A stretch of DNA of 64,000 nucleotides from Paenibacillus polymyxa M1 (GCF_000237325.1 NC_017542.1:1371501-1435500); one strand, 5' to 3'. Counted from the first letter of the stretch, positions 9,564 to 18,686 are shown. Notes: generated by a model not told the origin, from the letters alone. Numbers and translations are program-made.

Positions 9564-10994
9564 ATGCTGTGGTTGCTGTTGGTTTTAATTATTTTTATTT
9601 TTCAGACCGGGACGATTCTGCTCTTTGAATTTCGCAAGCCGTCCAAAGCGGTAGCCTGGCTCTTTATTTTGTTTTGCTTCCCGCTTATTGGTTTTGTGGT
9701 GTACTATTTTGTTGCACAGGATTACCAGAAGCGCAAAGTGGTTCGTAAAGCAGGATCGCAGCTATTTCGTGAATTCCGTGAACGTCTGTGGGCGCAAACC
9801 AAGGTGATTGAAAATGTAGAGCAAATGCACAATCCCCATTTTAAGCATCAGGAGCGTCTGTTTAATCAGTTAATTCGTATGTCGGAAAACCCGTTGACAG
9901 GCTGCAACCGTACACGTGTGCTGACGAACGGGGAAGAAACCTTTGAGGCTATGCTGACAGCGATGGAACAGGCACAACATCATATCCATGTGGAGTTTTA
10001 CATATTTCGGGCAGACGAAATCGGAAAAAAATTTCAGGAGGTCATGATCCGTAAGGCACGCGAGGGAGTTAAGGTACGATTCATTGTGGACGGCGTAGGG
10101 AGCTACAATTTACCCTATTCATTTATTCGTACCTGTAATGAGGCTGGGGTCGAATTTCATTATTTTCTACCGCCGTTTTTCGCCACGCTAGACCGCCGGA
10201 TTAACTATCGTAATCACCGGAAAATCGTAGTGGTGGACGGCACGATCGGATTTGTGGGGGGAATCAATGTAGGCGACGATTATCTCGGAAAGTACCCCAA
10301 AGTGGGGTTTTGGAGGGATACGCATTTGCAGATTGAAGGAGATGGCGTCTATTTTCTGCAAAATGTGTTTCTTAGCGATTGGAAGCTGGCTTCGGGAGAG
10401 AGGCTGATGGACGTGAATTTATTTCCTCCACATACCTGCACAGGGGATGAGGAAGTACAGATTTTGAGCAGTGGTCCCGATCAGGTATGGGACACGATTC
10501 AGGAATTGTGCTTTGGAGCGCTCACGGTTGCCAAAAAGCGGATTTGGATAACGACGCCGTATTTTATTCCCGATCCGGGGATTTATGAGGCGCTGAAGCT
10601 GGCGGCCGTCAGTGGCATAGATGTGAAAATTATTATTCCCTACCAATCAGATTCAAAACTGGTTCACCTGGCGTCACTGTCCTATGTACAAGATTTGCTT
10701 GAGGCGGGAGTGGAGTTCTACCAATATCGAAAAGGATTTATCCACGCCAAAGTGGTAATTGTGGACGATTTGCTCGGCTCGGTTGGGACCGCTAATATGG
10801 ACATGCGAAGCTTTTTCTATAATTTTGAGTTGACCGCTGTACTTTTTGCGACTTCGGCGTTAAAACGGCTTTCGGCAGATTTTGTAGAGGACATTTCCAA
10901 CTCTTCAAAAATAGATTTGAACGTGTTCCGCAGACGTCCTCGATCTCAAAAAATAGCTGAAATTCTAACTCGCATGCTCTCTCCCCTCCTTTAG
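9564..10994 (+). CDS. cls: cardiolipin synthase
   Basis: A 476-aa membrane phospholipase-D family enzyme that condenses two phosphatidylglycerols into cardiolipin. Two N-terminal transmembrane segments are followed by the two HKD motifs, NYRNHRKIVVVDG near residue 215 and FIHAKVVIVDD near 393, each with the required His, Lys and Asp. Length and architecture match ClsA/YwnE-type enzymes. The ATG follows AAGGAGGC. It appears monocistronic. Confidence 0.94.
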   Translation: MLWLLLVLIIFIFQTGTILLFEFRKPSKAVAWLFILFCFPLIGFVVYYFVAQDYQKRKVVRKAGSQLFREFRERLWAQTKVIENVEQMHNPHFKHQERLFNQLIRMSENPLTGCNRTRVLTNGEETFEAMLTAMEQAQHHIHVEFYIFRADEIGKKFQEVMIRKAREGVKVRFIVDGVGSYNLPYSFIRTCNEAGVEFHYFLPPFFATLDRRINYRNHRKIVVVDGTIGFVGGINVGDDYLGKYPKVGFWRDTHLQIEGDGVYFLQNVFLSDWKLASGERLMDVNLFPPHTCTGDEEVQILSSGPDQVWDTIQELCFGALTVAKKRIWITTPYFIPDPGIYEALKLAAVSGIDVKIIIPYQSDSKLVHLASLSYVQDLLEAGVEFYQYRKGFIHAKVVIVDDLLGSVGTANMDMRSFFYNFELTAVLFATSALKRLSADFVEDISNSSKIDLNVFRRRPRSQKIAEILTRMLSPLL

Positions 10995-11064
10995 AGGCGG
11001 TTTTCGCCGTTTTTATCAATATAATCCCGCTTTATTGTGATTTATGTGCTCTTTGCTAACTTTT

Positions 11065-11150
11065 TTGCGCAAAATCACAGTTTTATGATATACTAATCAT
11101 ATAACTAAGCGCCGTAAAGGAGAGGGGACTGCGGAGAGCAGCCCCTTTTT
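11065..11150 (+). promoter_or_regulatory. promoter and terminator-like leader upstream of yitT-like gene
   Basis: TTGCGC (11065) and TATACT (11089) are 18 bp apart, a credible sigma-A promoter. About 30 nt downstream, GGGGACTGC pairs with GCAGCCCC (11124-11145) and is followed by TTTTT. This is a full intrinsic terminator between the promoter and the ATG at 11189. It could be an attenuator, the end of a very short RNA, or a late terminator for cls. Confidence 0.45.
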
Positions 11151-11188
11151 CGGTCTAATATACCATACTGTAACGGGGGGATTTATAT

Positions 11189-12133
11189 ATGAGTGTAGTG
11201 AGCAAGGAAGTCCAAAATCTGTCTGAGATCACAGATGTAACCGGAGAGTTGACCAAGATCAGCAAAATTCCAGCTAATCCAAAGAACAAAGTAAAACGCT
11301 TATTACAGCGTGCAGCCATGATCGTGGTTGGTGCAGCGCTGATGGCAGTGGGATTGGAAATATTCCTGGTTCCTAATGGCGTTATTGACGGAGGCGTTAC
11401 AGGTATCTCCATTATGGCCTCCAAGATTACTGGTTATCCGCTCGGTATTTTCCTGACCCTGTTGAACCTTCCATTTTTACTTATCGGTTACAAACAAATC
11501 GGTAAAACCTTCGCTTTATCCACATTATTCGGCATCGTCGTTATGTCCATCGGAACTGCGTTACTTCACAATGTAAGTGCATTGACTCCTGGGGAACCGC
11601 TGCTTGGCGCTATCTTTGGGGGTGTCATTCTCGGCGTTGGGGTAGGTCTTGTGATTCGGTCCGGCGGCTCGCTGGATGGGACAGAGATCGTAGCTATTCT
11701 CGTCAGTGAAAAAACTCCTTTTTCGGTCGGTGAGATCGTACTGTTTGTTAATATTTTCATTCTGGGAAGTGCGGGTTTTGTGTTCGGTTGGCCGAATGCC
11801 CTGTATTCCATGATTGCTTATTATATTGCTATGAAAATGATTGATATTACGATTGAGGGTCTGGATCAGTCCAAATCGGTCTGGATTATTAGTGATAAAT
11901 ACCGTGATATCGGAGATGCCCTGACGGACCGTCTTGGACGGGGTGTAACTTATCTGGAAGGTGAAGGCGGCTTTACAGGCGAGAGCAAGAAAGTGATTTT
12001 CGTCGTCATTACCCGACTGGAGGAAGCGAAGCTCAAGAGCATCGTTGAGGATTGGGACCCGCACGCCTTCATTGCGATTGGTAATATTCACGATGTGAAG
12101 GGCGGACGTTTTAAGAAAAAAGGAATACACTAG
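11189..12133 (+). CDS. YitT family membrane protein
   Basis: A 314-aa protein of the YitT/DUF161 family with a C-terminal DUF2179 domain (~225-310). About five transmembrane segments follow a ~45-residue soluble N-terminus. Family-typical segments are FLVPNGVIDGGVTGISIM and GGSLDGTEIVAI. Function is unknown in the family. The preceding terminator-like leader suggests transcript-level control. Confidence 0.88.
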   Translation: MSVVSKEVQNLSEITDVTGELTKISKIPANPKNKVKRLLQRAAMIVVGAALMAVGLEIFLVPNGVIDGGVTGISIMASKITGYPLGIFLTLLNLPFLLIGYKQIGKTFALSTLFGIVVMSIGTALLHNVSALTPGEPLLGAIFGGVILGVGVGLVIRSGGSLDGTEIVAILVSEKTPFSVGEIVLFVNIFILGSAGFVFGWPNALYSMIAYYIAMKMIDITIEGLDQSKSVWIISDKYRDIGDALTDRLGRGVTYLEGEGGFTGESKKVIFVVITRLEEAKLKSIVEDWDPHAFIAIGNIHDVKGGRFKKKGIH

Positions 12134-12136
12134 CGC

Positions 12137-12184
12137 AAGGGGACAATTTCTCAGCCTATGGCTGCGGGGTTCGTCCCCTTTTTT
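12137..12184. terminator. terminator between convergent yitT and ligD genes
   Basis: AAGGGGAC pairs with GTCCCCTT and runs into TTTTTT. A second inner stem (CAGCC with GGCTG) strengthens it. Confidence 0.85.
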
Positions 12185-12201
12185 GTGCTTCAAAGCATGG
12201 A

Positions 12202-13104
12202 TTAGGTTGGGTGTGTTTTGGAACGCATATGCTTGAGGAGGTCCTCTACAGGCTGGGGAGGAACCTTGTCGATCAAGTCGCCTATCTGGTTTAACCGTTC
12301 TTCAATATTCAGCAAATGGTAATCCAGTGGTGACACATCCTGCCGTACCTCTTCCCAGGTTAGTGGAGTGGAGACCGTAGCGCCGGGACGTGCCCGTGGA
12401 GTATAAGGAGCGGCTAAGGTTTTTCCCTGATAATGCTGCAAATAATCAAAATAAATGGCTGTTCCGCGATCCTTCTTTAATCGTTCCAGTGTGAATAGAT
12501 GCGGGTGCTTTTCCGTTACAAATTGTCCAACCAACAGTCCGATGCTGCGAAGCTCGTCAAAGGTTATGCCTGGACGGATCGGGACGATAATTTGTACACC
12601 CGTGGCCCCGGAGGTTTTGGGGACAGAGTCCAACCCAAGCGAAGCTAATACTTCGCCTACAATGGAGGCAGCCTCCATAATGCGTGGCTCGACCTCTCTG
12701 GATGGATCAAGATCAATCATCCATTCACAGGGCAGTTGGCTTCCTGCTAGGTGCAGAGAGGGATGAAATTCCAACGCAGCTTGATTACCGAGCCAGAGTA
12801 GTTGGGGCAGCTTTCCAAGCACGATATACTCAATGCCATCATGCAGAGCGGTTTCAATGTAGTCTGGCCGAGGATGTGGGGCATTTTTCTGATAAAAAAA
12901 GTCCCCATGAATCCCATGTGGCCAACGGATGACAGTCAGTAGACGCTGATGGCAATATTTGAGCAGGAAGGGGGCCAATACCGCAAGCTTGCGAAGATAT
13001 AGCGCCTTAGTTACACCTGCTTCGGGCCACAGCGGTTTATCCGGGTTTGTGATCGCAATTTCGTGACCTTCAATCGTAATCGTACCTTTAACAGCTCGTC
13101 CCAT
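12202..13104 (-). CDS. LigD-type NHEJ polymerase/primase domain protein
   Basis: A 300-aa stand-alone polymerase domain of bacterial LigD (AEP primase superfamily), which fills and extends ends in Ku-dependent non-homologous end joining. Visible landmarks are the N-terminal NPDKPLWPEAGVTK, the catalytic DxD in CEWMIDLDPS, KTSGATGVQIIVPI, and RLKKDRGTAIYFDYLQ. No ligase or nuclease domain is attached, so those must be encoded elsewhere. A ku gene lies 9 kb away on the same strand, with the lasso cluster between them. The ATG is at 13104, on the side facing the lasso promoter. Confidence 0.92.
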   Translation of the reverse strand: MGRAVKGTITIEGHEIAITNPDKPLWPEAGVTKALYLRKLAVLAPFLLKYCHQRLLTVIRWPHGIHGDFFYQKNAPHPRPDYIETALHDGIEYIVLGKLPQLLWLGNQAALEFHPSLHLAGSQLPCEWMIDLDPSREVEPRIMEAASIVGEVLASLGLDSVPKTSGATGVQIIVPIRPGITFDELRSIGLLVGQFVTEKHPHLFTLERLKKDRGTAIYFDYLQHYQGKTLAAPYTPRARPGATVSTPLTWEEVRQDVSPLDYHLLNIEERLNQIGDLIDKVPPQPVEDLLKHMRSKTHPT

Positions 13105-13225
13105 AGTGCTATGCTCCTTTGGCTAACATGCAGCAAGATCATTATTTACAGACAGCTGGCTGCACTTCTAAATCTACATAAGGTTTAACATGAACGTGCA
13201 GCACAGAATTTATCCATTAAAAGGA

Positions 13226-13278
13226 TTGACAAGATACACTATGTATCATAAATTATAATAAAAATACGATGTGTATCT
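13226..13278 (+). promoter_or_regulatory. putative lasso-operon promoter with inverted repeats
   Basis: A perfect TTGACA lies at 13226. A 17-bp spacing gives TAAATT as -10, while a better-looking TATAAT at 13254 is 22 bp away. GATACACTATGTATC has GATAC/GTATC arms (13233-13247). AGATACAC (13232) is also the reverse complement of GTGTATCT (13271). Such overlapping arms suggest an operator, but no regulator gene is adjacent. Confidence 0.45.
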
Positions 13279-13316
13279 ATTAAAACGTCTTGAGCAGAGG
13301 TAGAGGAGGAATGTGC

Positions 13317-14582
13317 TTGATTGAAAAGCAAGGCGGAAAGCTAGTATTTTTGTTGAGTGTCCCTCGAAGTGGAAGCTCGCTGCTAACCGCCATTTTGCAA
13401 AACCATTCCCGTCTGTTTGCCACGCAGGAAATGTGGTTTCTGCTCAGTTTATATGATCTTCCTCAGTCACATGCCCGGCCATATGGAGGAACAGGAATAC
13501 TCCGGCAATTTTTTAAAGGCATGGTCCCTCCACAGGTATTGGAGCAGGCCTCTCGTTCGTATGCACTTGAAATATATAATGGCCTGCTTGAAGGGACGAC
13601 CGCTGATATGCTTATCGACAAATCACCGCGTTACTATACAGTGCTTGAATTTTTAGACCGTTTGTTCCCGGCTGCCCGCCGAGTATGGCTTATCCGCAAT
13701 CCTTTAGCCATCGTCGCCTCGTTTAAAAAGGTTAATCAGCTCCGGGGCGGACACTTTCACCTGCTGAAGGAACTGGGGAGTCCGCATTTTAATATGAAAA
13801 TGACAGATATTACGGTTGGTTTGTTCCGTTACGCTCATTATTTTGCCACACCTCATCCACTTGCATACCCGCTGATGTATGAACAGCTCGTAGCCAATCC
13901 AAGGATGGAGATCGAGAAGCTGTGTCATTTTCTGGGGATCCATTATGAGTCGGGAATGGAAAGGTACGGGAACTTTGCGAATACGCCTCAATCTAGTCTT
14001 TTTTATAGCATGGGAGCGGGTGATCCGTTTGTCATGGAGCATGAACAGGCGCATCAGAATTCGGTACATAGCTGGCAACATCTGTTGAGTACATTGGAAA
14101 TTGAACTGTATTGCAGAAGTATTGGAGCTCGCTTGTTTAGGCAGCTTGGTTACGGGGAGGCGCTGGAACAGGCTGAGCAGATGACTGGAGTCCGTTTTGA
14201 AGATGATCCGGATGTAGAGCTGTTGAGTCGACGTACACACCAATTCCTCCAACAAAGTGGCTTTGAATGGAAGGCAGCTTATCGGATGCTGGAAGAACAT
14301 GATGCAGATAACAGAGTATTCATGACAAATGCAACCCGTCATGCAGCACCTCACAACCTGGCAAGGATGGATATATCACAGGTCGTGAGTGATAGACGAA
14401 TTCAATCGCTGGAAAACAGACTGGCACATAGCTTTGAAGAGCGGAACCGGCTTATCGAGCAGCTCCAAAGCTATCAGCGCCCTAGCCAAGGTATCGGATC
14501 CCGCCTATTTGCCCGTAAGCTCGGGCGCTGGGCGTCTGTAGTGTTATCAAGTATCGGAAAAGAAAAAGGGGGGAGAACGTGA
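13317..14582 (+). CDS. sulfotransferase-family protein, first gene of lasso cluster
   Basis: A 421-aa protein with a PAPS-dependent sulfotransferase fold. The 5'-phosphosulfate loop is VFLLSVPRSGSS near the N-terminus, and a 3'-phosphate-binding strand follows (VWLIRNPLAIVASF). The last ~60 residues are a helical, coiled-coil-like tail. AGGAGG at 13304-13309 sits directly against the ATG at 13311 but 7 nt from the TTG at 13317, so TTG is preferred. Its stop overlaps the cyclase start by 4 bp (GTGA), making it part of the lasso operon. It may sulfate the peptide or a co-substrate; this is inference. A non-enzymatic carrier role cannot be excluded. Confidence 0.8.
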   Translation: MIEKQGGKLVFLLSVPRSGSSLLTAILQNHSRLFATQEMWFLLSLYDLPQSHARPYGGTGILRQFFKGMVPPQVLEQASRSYALEIYNGLLEGTTADMLIDKSPRYYTVLEFLDRLFPAARRVWLIRNPLAIVASFKKVNQLRGGHFHLLKELGSPHFNMKMTDITVGLFRYAHYFATPHPLAYPLMYEQLVANPRMEIEKLCHFLGIHYESGMERYGNFANTPQSSLFYSMGAGDPFVMEHEQAHQNSVHSWQHLLSTLEIELYCRSIGARLFRQLGYGEALEQAEQMTGVRFEDDPDVELLSRRTHQFLQQSGFEWKAAYRMLEEHDADNRVFMTNATRHAAPHNLARMDISQVVSDRRIQSLENRLAHSFEERNRLIEQLQSYQRPSQGIGSRLFARKLGRWASVVLSSIGKEKGGRT

Positions 14583-16504
14583 GTGCAATTGCCGGAATCT
14601 ATAGATTTGGGCATGAGTCTGTATATGCTGAAGAAGGCGAGAGAATGATGCAAACTCTGCAAAAATATCCCGCTGACCGCGTGTGCACTTGGTGTGAAGG
14701 TTCCATTTTTTTGGGATGTCATGCCCAGCATGTGACCCCCGAATCTGTCCATGAGCGTCTTCCCTTCTATGATGAGCTGAGAGATTTGGCCATTACGGCC
14801 GATGCGATCATTGACAATCGTTCTGAGCTGTTTGAACGGCTAGCAGTTGAGCAGGGGCGGCGACAAGGTATCACGGACAGCGAGCTGATTTTGCTGGCAT
14901 ATGACAAATGGGGTGTAGATGCAGCAAGCTTTCTGATAGGTGATTTTGCCTTTGTCATTTGGGATGCTACGAAACATCGGTTATATGGTGCTAGAGATAT
15001 GACAGGCAATCGTACGCTGTACACCTACCAATATGACGGAGGATTTGCGTTTAGCACGGTAGTCGCTCCGCTATGGGTTCTGTCCTCTCTGCGAAAAGAA
15101 CTGCATGAACCATGGCTGGCCGAATTCTTATCGATCCGTGCAATGCAGGAATCCGTCGATATCGGAACGACCGCCTACAAGCATATCAATCAGTTGCCTC
15201 CTGCACATTGGTTCACCATGGAAGAGGGAAAGCAATTGCTCCGTAAATATGCATGTCTGGATGAGGTAGAGCCGCTGCGGTTCAAAACAGGGGGCGAATA
15301 CATAGAAGCTTTCCGCGAGGTGTTCTCACAGGCGGTAACTGCCCGATTACGGACGCATCGCGCCGTAGGGGCTGCCCTGAGTGGGGGATTGGATTCTGGA
15401 GCGGTTGCCAGCTTTGCCGCACCAGCGCTGCACTTACAACACAAGCCGCTACATGCCTACAGCTATGTACCTGTTCAAGATTTTACAGATTGGACACCGC
15501 CTACATTACTGGCGAACGAACGCAGCTATATACAGTCCACAGCTCGCTATGTGGGCAACATTCATGAAAATTATATGGATTTTGAGGGGAAAAGTCCGTT
15601 TTCTGAAATTGATATTTGGCTGGAGCTGATGGAGGCTCCCTACAAATATTTTGAGAACTCCTTTTGGATCAGAGGTTTTTATGAGAAAGCACAGGAACAT
15701 AATGTCGGTGTTCTGTTGACTGGGGCACGTGGTAATTTTACCGTATCGTGGGGACCTGCAATGGATTATTACGCCCGTCAGTTTCGTCGTTTACATTGGC
15801 TGCAATCCTTGCAGGGGGTGTGGCGATACAGCAAGCTTACGGGCAATCGTATGTCTCATCTACTACCTGTGATGTTGAAAAAAGCCACTTCACTTGAAGC
15901 TCGTACATGGTTGCGACGCGGCAATCGAAGTCCGATTCCTTCACTGATTCACCCGGAGTTTGCCAAACGGATGAATGTAGAAGATATTCCTGTATTGAGT
16001 GGAACAGGTTGGAGGAAAAATGCCGATCAGACAAGAAAAGAGAAGTTTTCGAATTTGGCGATTGCCAACAAAAATGGTGTTATGGCGACCAAACTTTCAC
16101 TTCGTTATGGCCTGTGGGAACGTGATCCGACCGGGGACAGCCGTGTAATTCGCTTTTGCTTATCGGTGCCTTTTGAACAATATGTACAAAACGGTCGGGA
16201 CAGGGCCCTCATTCGTAAAGCTATGCGTGATCATCTCCCTGATGATGTTCGGTTGAACCAGCGGGTACGCGGCGTACAGCCTGCTGATTGGCTACATCGT
16301 ATGCTCCCTTGCTGGGACACGTTTATGGGAGAACTGCAAGTGATGTGTCATGATTTGCGAGCTGCCGAATATCTCAATATGGACTACATTAAGACGGCTA
16401 TGGCGAACTACCGACATCCCCGTCCGGAGCAGGCCTCTGATCCGAATATACGACTGTTCATGCACAGCTTGATCGTGTACCGTTTTCTCTGTGGATTGAA
16501 CTGA
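14579..16504 (+). CDS. lasso peptide macrolactam synthetase (C protein, asparagine synthetase homologue)
   Basis: A 641-aa homologue of asparagine synthetase B that adenylates the ring Asp side chain of the precursor and closes the macrolactam with the core N-terminus. The N-terminal glutaminase-like domain begins MSAIAGIY instead of MCGI, so the catalytic Cys2 is lost, as expected for lasso cyclases that use no glutamine. The ATP-pyrophosphatase loop is ALSGGLDSGAVAS near residue 266. The start GTG overlaps the sulfotransferase stop. The precursor gene follows 52 bp downstream. Confidence 0.93.
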   Translation: MSAIAGIYRFGHESVYAEEGERMMQTLQKYPADRVCTWCEGSIFLGCHAQHVTPESVHERLPFYDELRDLAITADAIIDNRSELFERLAVEQGRRQGITDSELILLAYDKWGVDAASFLIGDFAFVIWDATKHRLYGARDMTGNRTLYTYQYDGGFAFSTVVAPLWVLSSLRKELHEPWLAEFLSIRAMQESVDIGTTAYKHINQLPPAHWFTMEEGKQLLRKYACLDEVEPLRFKTGGEYIEAFREVFSQAVTARLRTHRAVGAALSGGLDSGAVASFAAPALHLQHKPLHAYSYVPVQDFTDWTPPTLLANERSYIQSTARYVGNIHENYMDFEGKSPFSEIDIWLELMEAPYKYFENSFWIRGFYEKAQEHNVGVLLTGARGNFTVSWGPAMDYYARQFRRLHWLQSLQGVWRYSKLTGNRMSHLLPVMLKKATSLEARTWLRRGNRSPIPSLIHPEFAKRMNVEDIPVLSGTGWRKNADQTRKEKFSNLAIANKNGVMATKLSLRYGLWERDPTGDSRVIRFCLSVPFEQYVQNGRDRALIRKAMRDHLPDDVRLNQRVRGVQPADWLHRMLPCWDTFMGELQVMCHDLRAAEYLNMDYIKTAMANYRHPRPEQASDPNIRLFMHSLIVYRFLCGLN

Positions 16505-16556
16505 TTCTTTTTTATCTGGTCAGACGGGTGCCATTCGTGGGAGGGGAGGTGATGAG

Positions 16557-16685
16557 ATGAGTAAAAAAGAATGGCAGGAACCTACGATTGAGGTACTGGA
16601 TATTAACCAGACTATGGCGGGTAAAGGCTGGAAGCAGATTGACTGGGTGTCAGACCACGATGCCGATTTGTATAATCCTAGCTAA
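16557..16685 (+). CDS. lasso peptide precursor, paeninodin-like
   Basis: A 42-aa precursor. The 20-residue leader MSKKEWQEPTIEVLDINQTM carries the B1-recognition pattern WxxPxIxxL and the conserved Thr at the penultimate position. The core starts AGKGWKQID and ends DLYNPS (22 residues). Ala1 and Asp9 are placed for a nine-residue ring, the same Ala1-Asp9 geometry as paeninodin. The tail is acidic (Asp13, 15, 17) and ends in Ser, the residue that paeninodin's kinase phosphorylates. The ATG follows GGGAGGGGAGGTG at good spacing. It lies between C and K, followed by a strong hairpin. Family assignment is firm; bioactivity is unknown. Confidence 0.93.
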   Translation: MSKKEWQEPTIEVLDINQTMAGKGWKQIDWVSDHDADLYNPS

Positions 16686-16744
16686 TCGATCATTATACAT
16701 GGGCCGATGCTGGACTGAGAGCCGAATAGCTTTATGATCACGAG

Positions 16745-16793
16745 CCGTCTTTATTTCTTTGGGGGTAGGTTGGACCCAAAGAAATAAAGACGG
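16745..16793 (+). terminator. 19-bp hairpin after the precursor gene
   Basis: CCGTCTTTATTTCTTTGGG pairs perfectly with CCCAAAGAAATAAAGACGG across an 11-nt loop. The following GATTTTAAG is a poor T tract. It may act as a partial terminator or an RNA-stabilising 3' end that raises precursor mRNA above that of the enzymes. Confidence 0.7.
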
Positions 16794-16822
16794 GATTTTA
16801 AGAACAGGGGAGTGGTTCTAGC

Positions 16823-17866
16823 GTGCATGACAGGAGTACCCATATCCGTCGGGTGAAATACACAGCCTTTGGACTCAGGATTGCCAGTGAGCTGACCTTA
16901 CCAGAGTTAATCCCGGCAAAGCAGGGAGTGGGAGAGGATGTGGTCATTCGACAGGCTGATTTGTCAGCATGGAGGGACCAACTGGAGCAGACCAATTTTG
17001 TAATGCAGGGTGAACGCTTTATGTTCCTAATACCGGGCACGGCCATTTATGCCATCAGGGGAGGCCAGGAAATCGAGGTAAGTATGTTACCTGGGGCTGA
17101 TCCTGACACCGTGCGGCTGTTTGTACTGGGCACATGCATGGGTGTTCTACTGTTGCAAAAACGGATTTTGCCTATTCACGGAAGTGCGGTTGCCATCGGA
17201 GGTCGGGCCTACGCATTTGTAGGTGAATCCGGCACGGGAAAATCGACGCTGGCTGCTGCCTTTAGACAGGCTGGCTATCAGATGATCAGTGATGACGTGA
17301 TTGCTATAAATATTACAGCTTCCGCAGCCATCGTATATCCGGCATATCCGCAGCAGAAGCTGGGGCTGGAAAGCTTGCTTCAACTGGAGGCATTACGGGA
17401 GAACAGGCATGTACGACAAAGAAAGCACGTTCTTTCCCTAACTGACGACAATCCTGTAAGGGCACAATACCGAGATTTGCGTAGGATCGCAGGTGAGTTC
17501 AATAAATATGCCGTGCCTACTGTGGACGAATTTTATAACGATCCGCTTCCCCTGGGCGGCGTATTCGAGCTTGTGAGCGATTCTCCCAACCGTGAGTTGA
17601 TGCGGGAAGGGGAGCCAGTGGCCGTTACGGAACAGCCCTTGAACAAACTGGAGTGCTTGCATACTTTACTACAGCATACATATCGTAGGGTGATCATTCC
17701 GCGAATGGGTTTGGGTGAATGGTATTTTGATACAGCGGCCCGGATGGCTCGGAAAGTGGAAGGCTGGCGACTGCTGAGGGATAGCTCCTTTTTTACGGCG
17801 TCCGAGGTTGTACAACGGGTACTTGAACTCATTCATAAGGAGGAAAAGAGTTATGGCAGCCACTAA
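16823..17866 (+). CDS. HPr-kinase-like lasso peptide kinase (K)
   Basis: A 347-aa homologue of the HPr kinase/phosphorylase catalytic domain. The P-loop AFVGESGTGKSTLAAAF lies near residues 130-146, followed by YQMISDDVIAI, matching the catalytic Asp region of HprK. In the paeninodin pathway the related kinase phosphorylates the C-terminal Ser of the precursor; the precursor here also ends in Ser. There is no HPr-binding N-terminal regulatory domain of classical HprK. The start is GTG at 16823 after AGGGGAG. The gene ends 14 bp inside B1. Confidence 0.9.
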   Translation: MHDRSTHIRRVKYTAFGLRIASELTLPELIPAKQGVGEDVVIRQADLSAWRDQLEQTNFVMQGERFMFLIPGTAIYAIRGGQEIEVSMLPGADPDTVRLFVLGTCMGVLLLQKRILPIHGSAVAIGGRAYAFVGESGTGKSTLAAAFRQAGYQMISDDVIAINITASAAIVYPAYPQQKLGLESLLQLEALRENRHVRQRKHVLSLTDDNPVRAQYRDLRRIAGEFNKYAVPTVDEFYNDPLPLGGVFELVSDSPNRELMREGEPVAVTEQPLNKLECLHTLLQHTYRRVIIPRMGLGEWYFDTAARMARKVEGWRLLRDSSFFTASEVVQRVLELIHKEEKSYGSH

Positions 17867-18155
17867 TCCAGCTAAGGATCATTATCGCGTCACGTATGGT
17901 GAAGAGGTCTATGTAAGTGATATGGACGGAGAAAAAGTGATGATGAGTATTCATACTGGAAAGTATTATAATTTGGGCTTCACCGGAGGACGGATCTGGG
18001 AACTGGCAGAATCCAGTCCTTCACTTGGAGATATTGTAACTGTCCTGATGAATGAATATGAAGTGGACGAGGAACAGTGCAGACAGCAGGTACATACCTT
18101 TGTAGCTGAATTGGAGCGGGAAGGATTGCTGAGACTCCTGCGGGAGTTGGACTAA
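17853..18155 (+). CDS. lasso B1 protein (PqqD-like leader-binding domain, RRE)
   Basis: A 100-aa PqqD-family RiPP recognition element that binds the leader and hands the precursor to the B2 protease. The conserved stretch MMSIHTGKYYNLGFTGGRIWEL is followed by helices containing VLMNEYEVDEEQC. The ATG at 17853 follows AAGGAGGAAAAG and overlaps the kinase gene by 14 bp. Only 1 nt separates it from B2. The split B1/B2 arrangement is typical of Firmicute lasso clusters. Confidence 0.92.
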   Translation: MAATNPAKDHYRVTYGEEVYVSDMDGEKVMMSIHTGKYYNLGFTGGRIWELAESSPSLGDIVTVLMNEYEVDEEQCRQQVHTFVAELEREGLLRLLRELD

Positions 18156-18156
18156 C

Positions 18157-18642
18157 ATGCGGATACAACGGCTTCTTCTCTTGCCTCCAGAGGTCAGGAG
18201 ATTGTTCCCGGAAGCCTGGCTGGAGCTGGGATGCGCGAGATTTCGCCAGCGTCGTTCTTTTGGAGATTACTCGGGGGCTTGGGGAAAATGCATGGAAGAA
18301 ACTCCCTGGCAGTGTGAGATCGGGCAGGAGAAGTCTATCCGTCACATTTCACAAGCTGTGGATTTGGCCAGCCGTTATACTCCTTGGCGCAGTAGCTGTC
18401 TTGTACAAGCCGCTGCCGCTATGACGTTGCTGGTACGCAGAAAACTGGACTGCACACTGTATCTGGGCACAGCCAAAAATGCTGCGGGACAACTGGCCGC
18501 ACATGCATGGGTACGCAGTGGGCCGATCTATGTTACGGGAGAACGGGAGATGGGGGCGTTTACCGTAGTGGGAATATTCGGGAGACGTGCTGGGACAGCT
18601 ACAAATACGAAGACAGCGGATAAAGGCAGTTCTTTGTTTTAG
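18157..18642 (+). CDS. lasso B2 leader peptidase (transglutaminase-like)
   Basis: A 161-aa cysteine peptidase of the lasso B2/transglutaminase-core family that removes the leader after the TM residues of the precursor. The catalytic Cys is in WRSSCLVQAAAAM and the catalytic His in LAAHAWVRSG. The usual third acidic residue would lie in the segment after VTG. The length is ordinary for split B2 proteins. The ATG follows the B1 stop by 1 nt, giving strict coupling. Confidence 0.91.
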   Translation: MRIQRLLLLPPEVRRLFPEAWLELGCARFRQRRSFGDYSGAWGKCMEETPWQCEIGQEKSIRHISQAVDLASRYTPWRSSCLVQAAAAMTLLVRRKLDCTLYLGTAKNAAGQLAAHAWVRSGPIYVTGEREMGAFTVVGIFGRRAGTATNTKTADKGSSLF

Positions 18643-18686
18643 TGTGAGAAAAAAAGAGTGTTCAAAGAATCGAAGGAGAAGAATCC

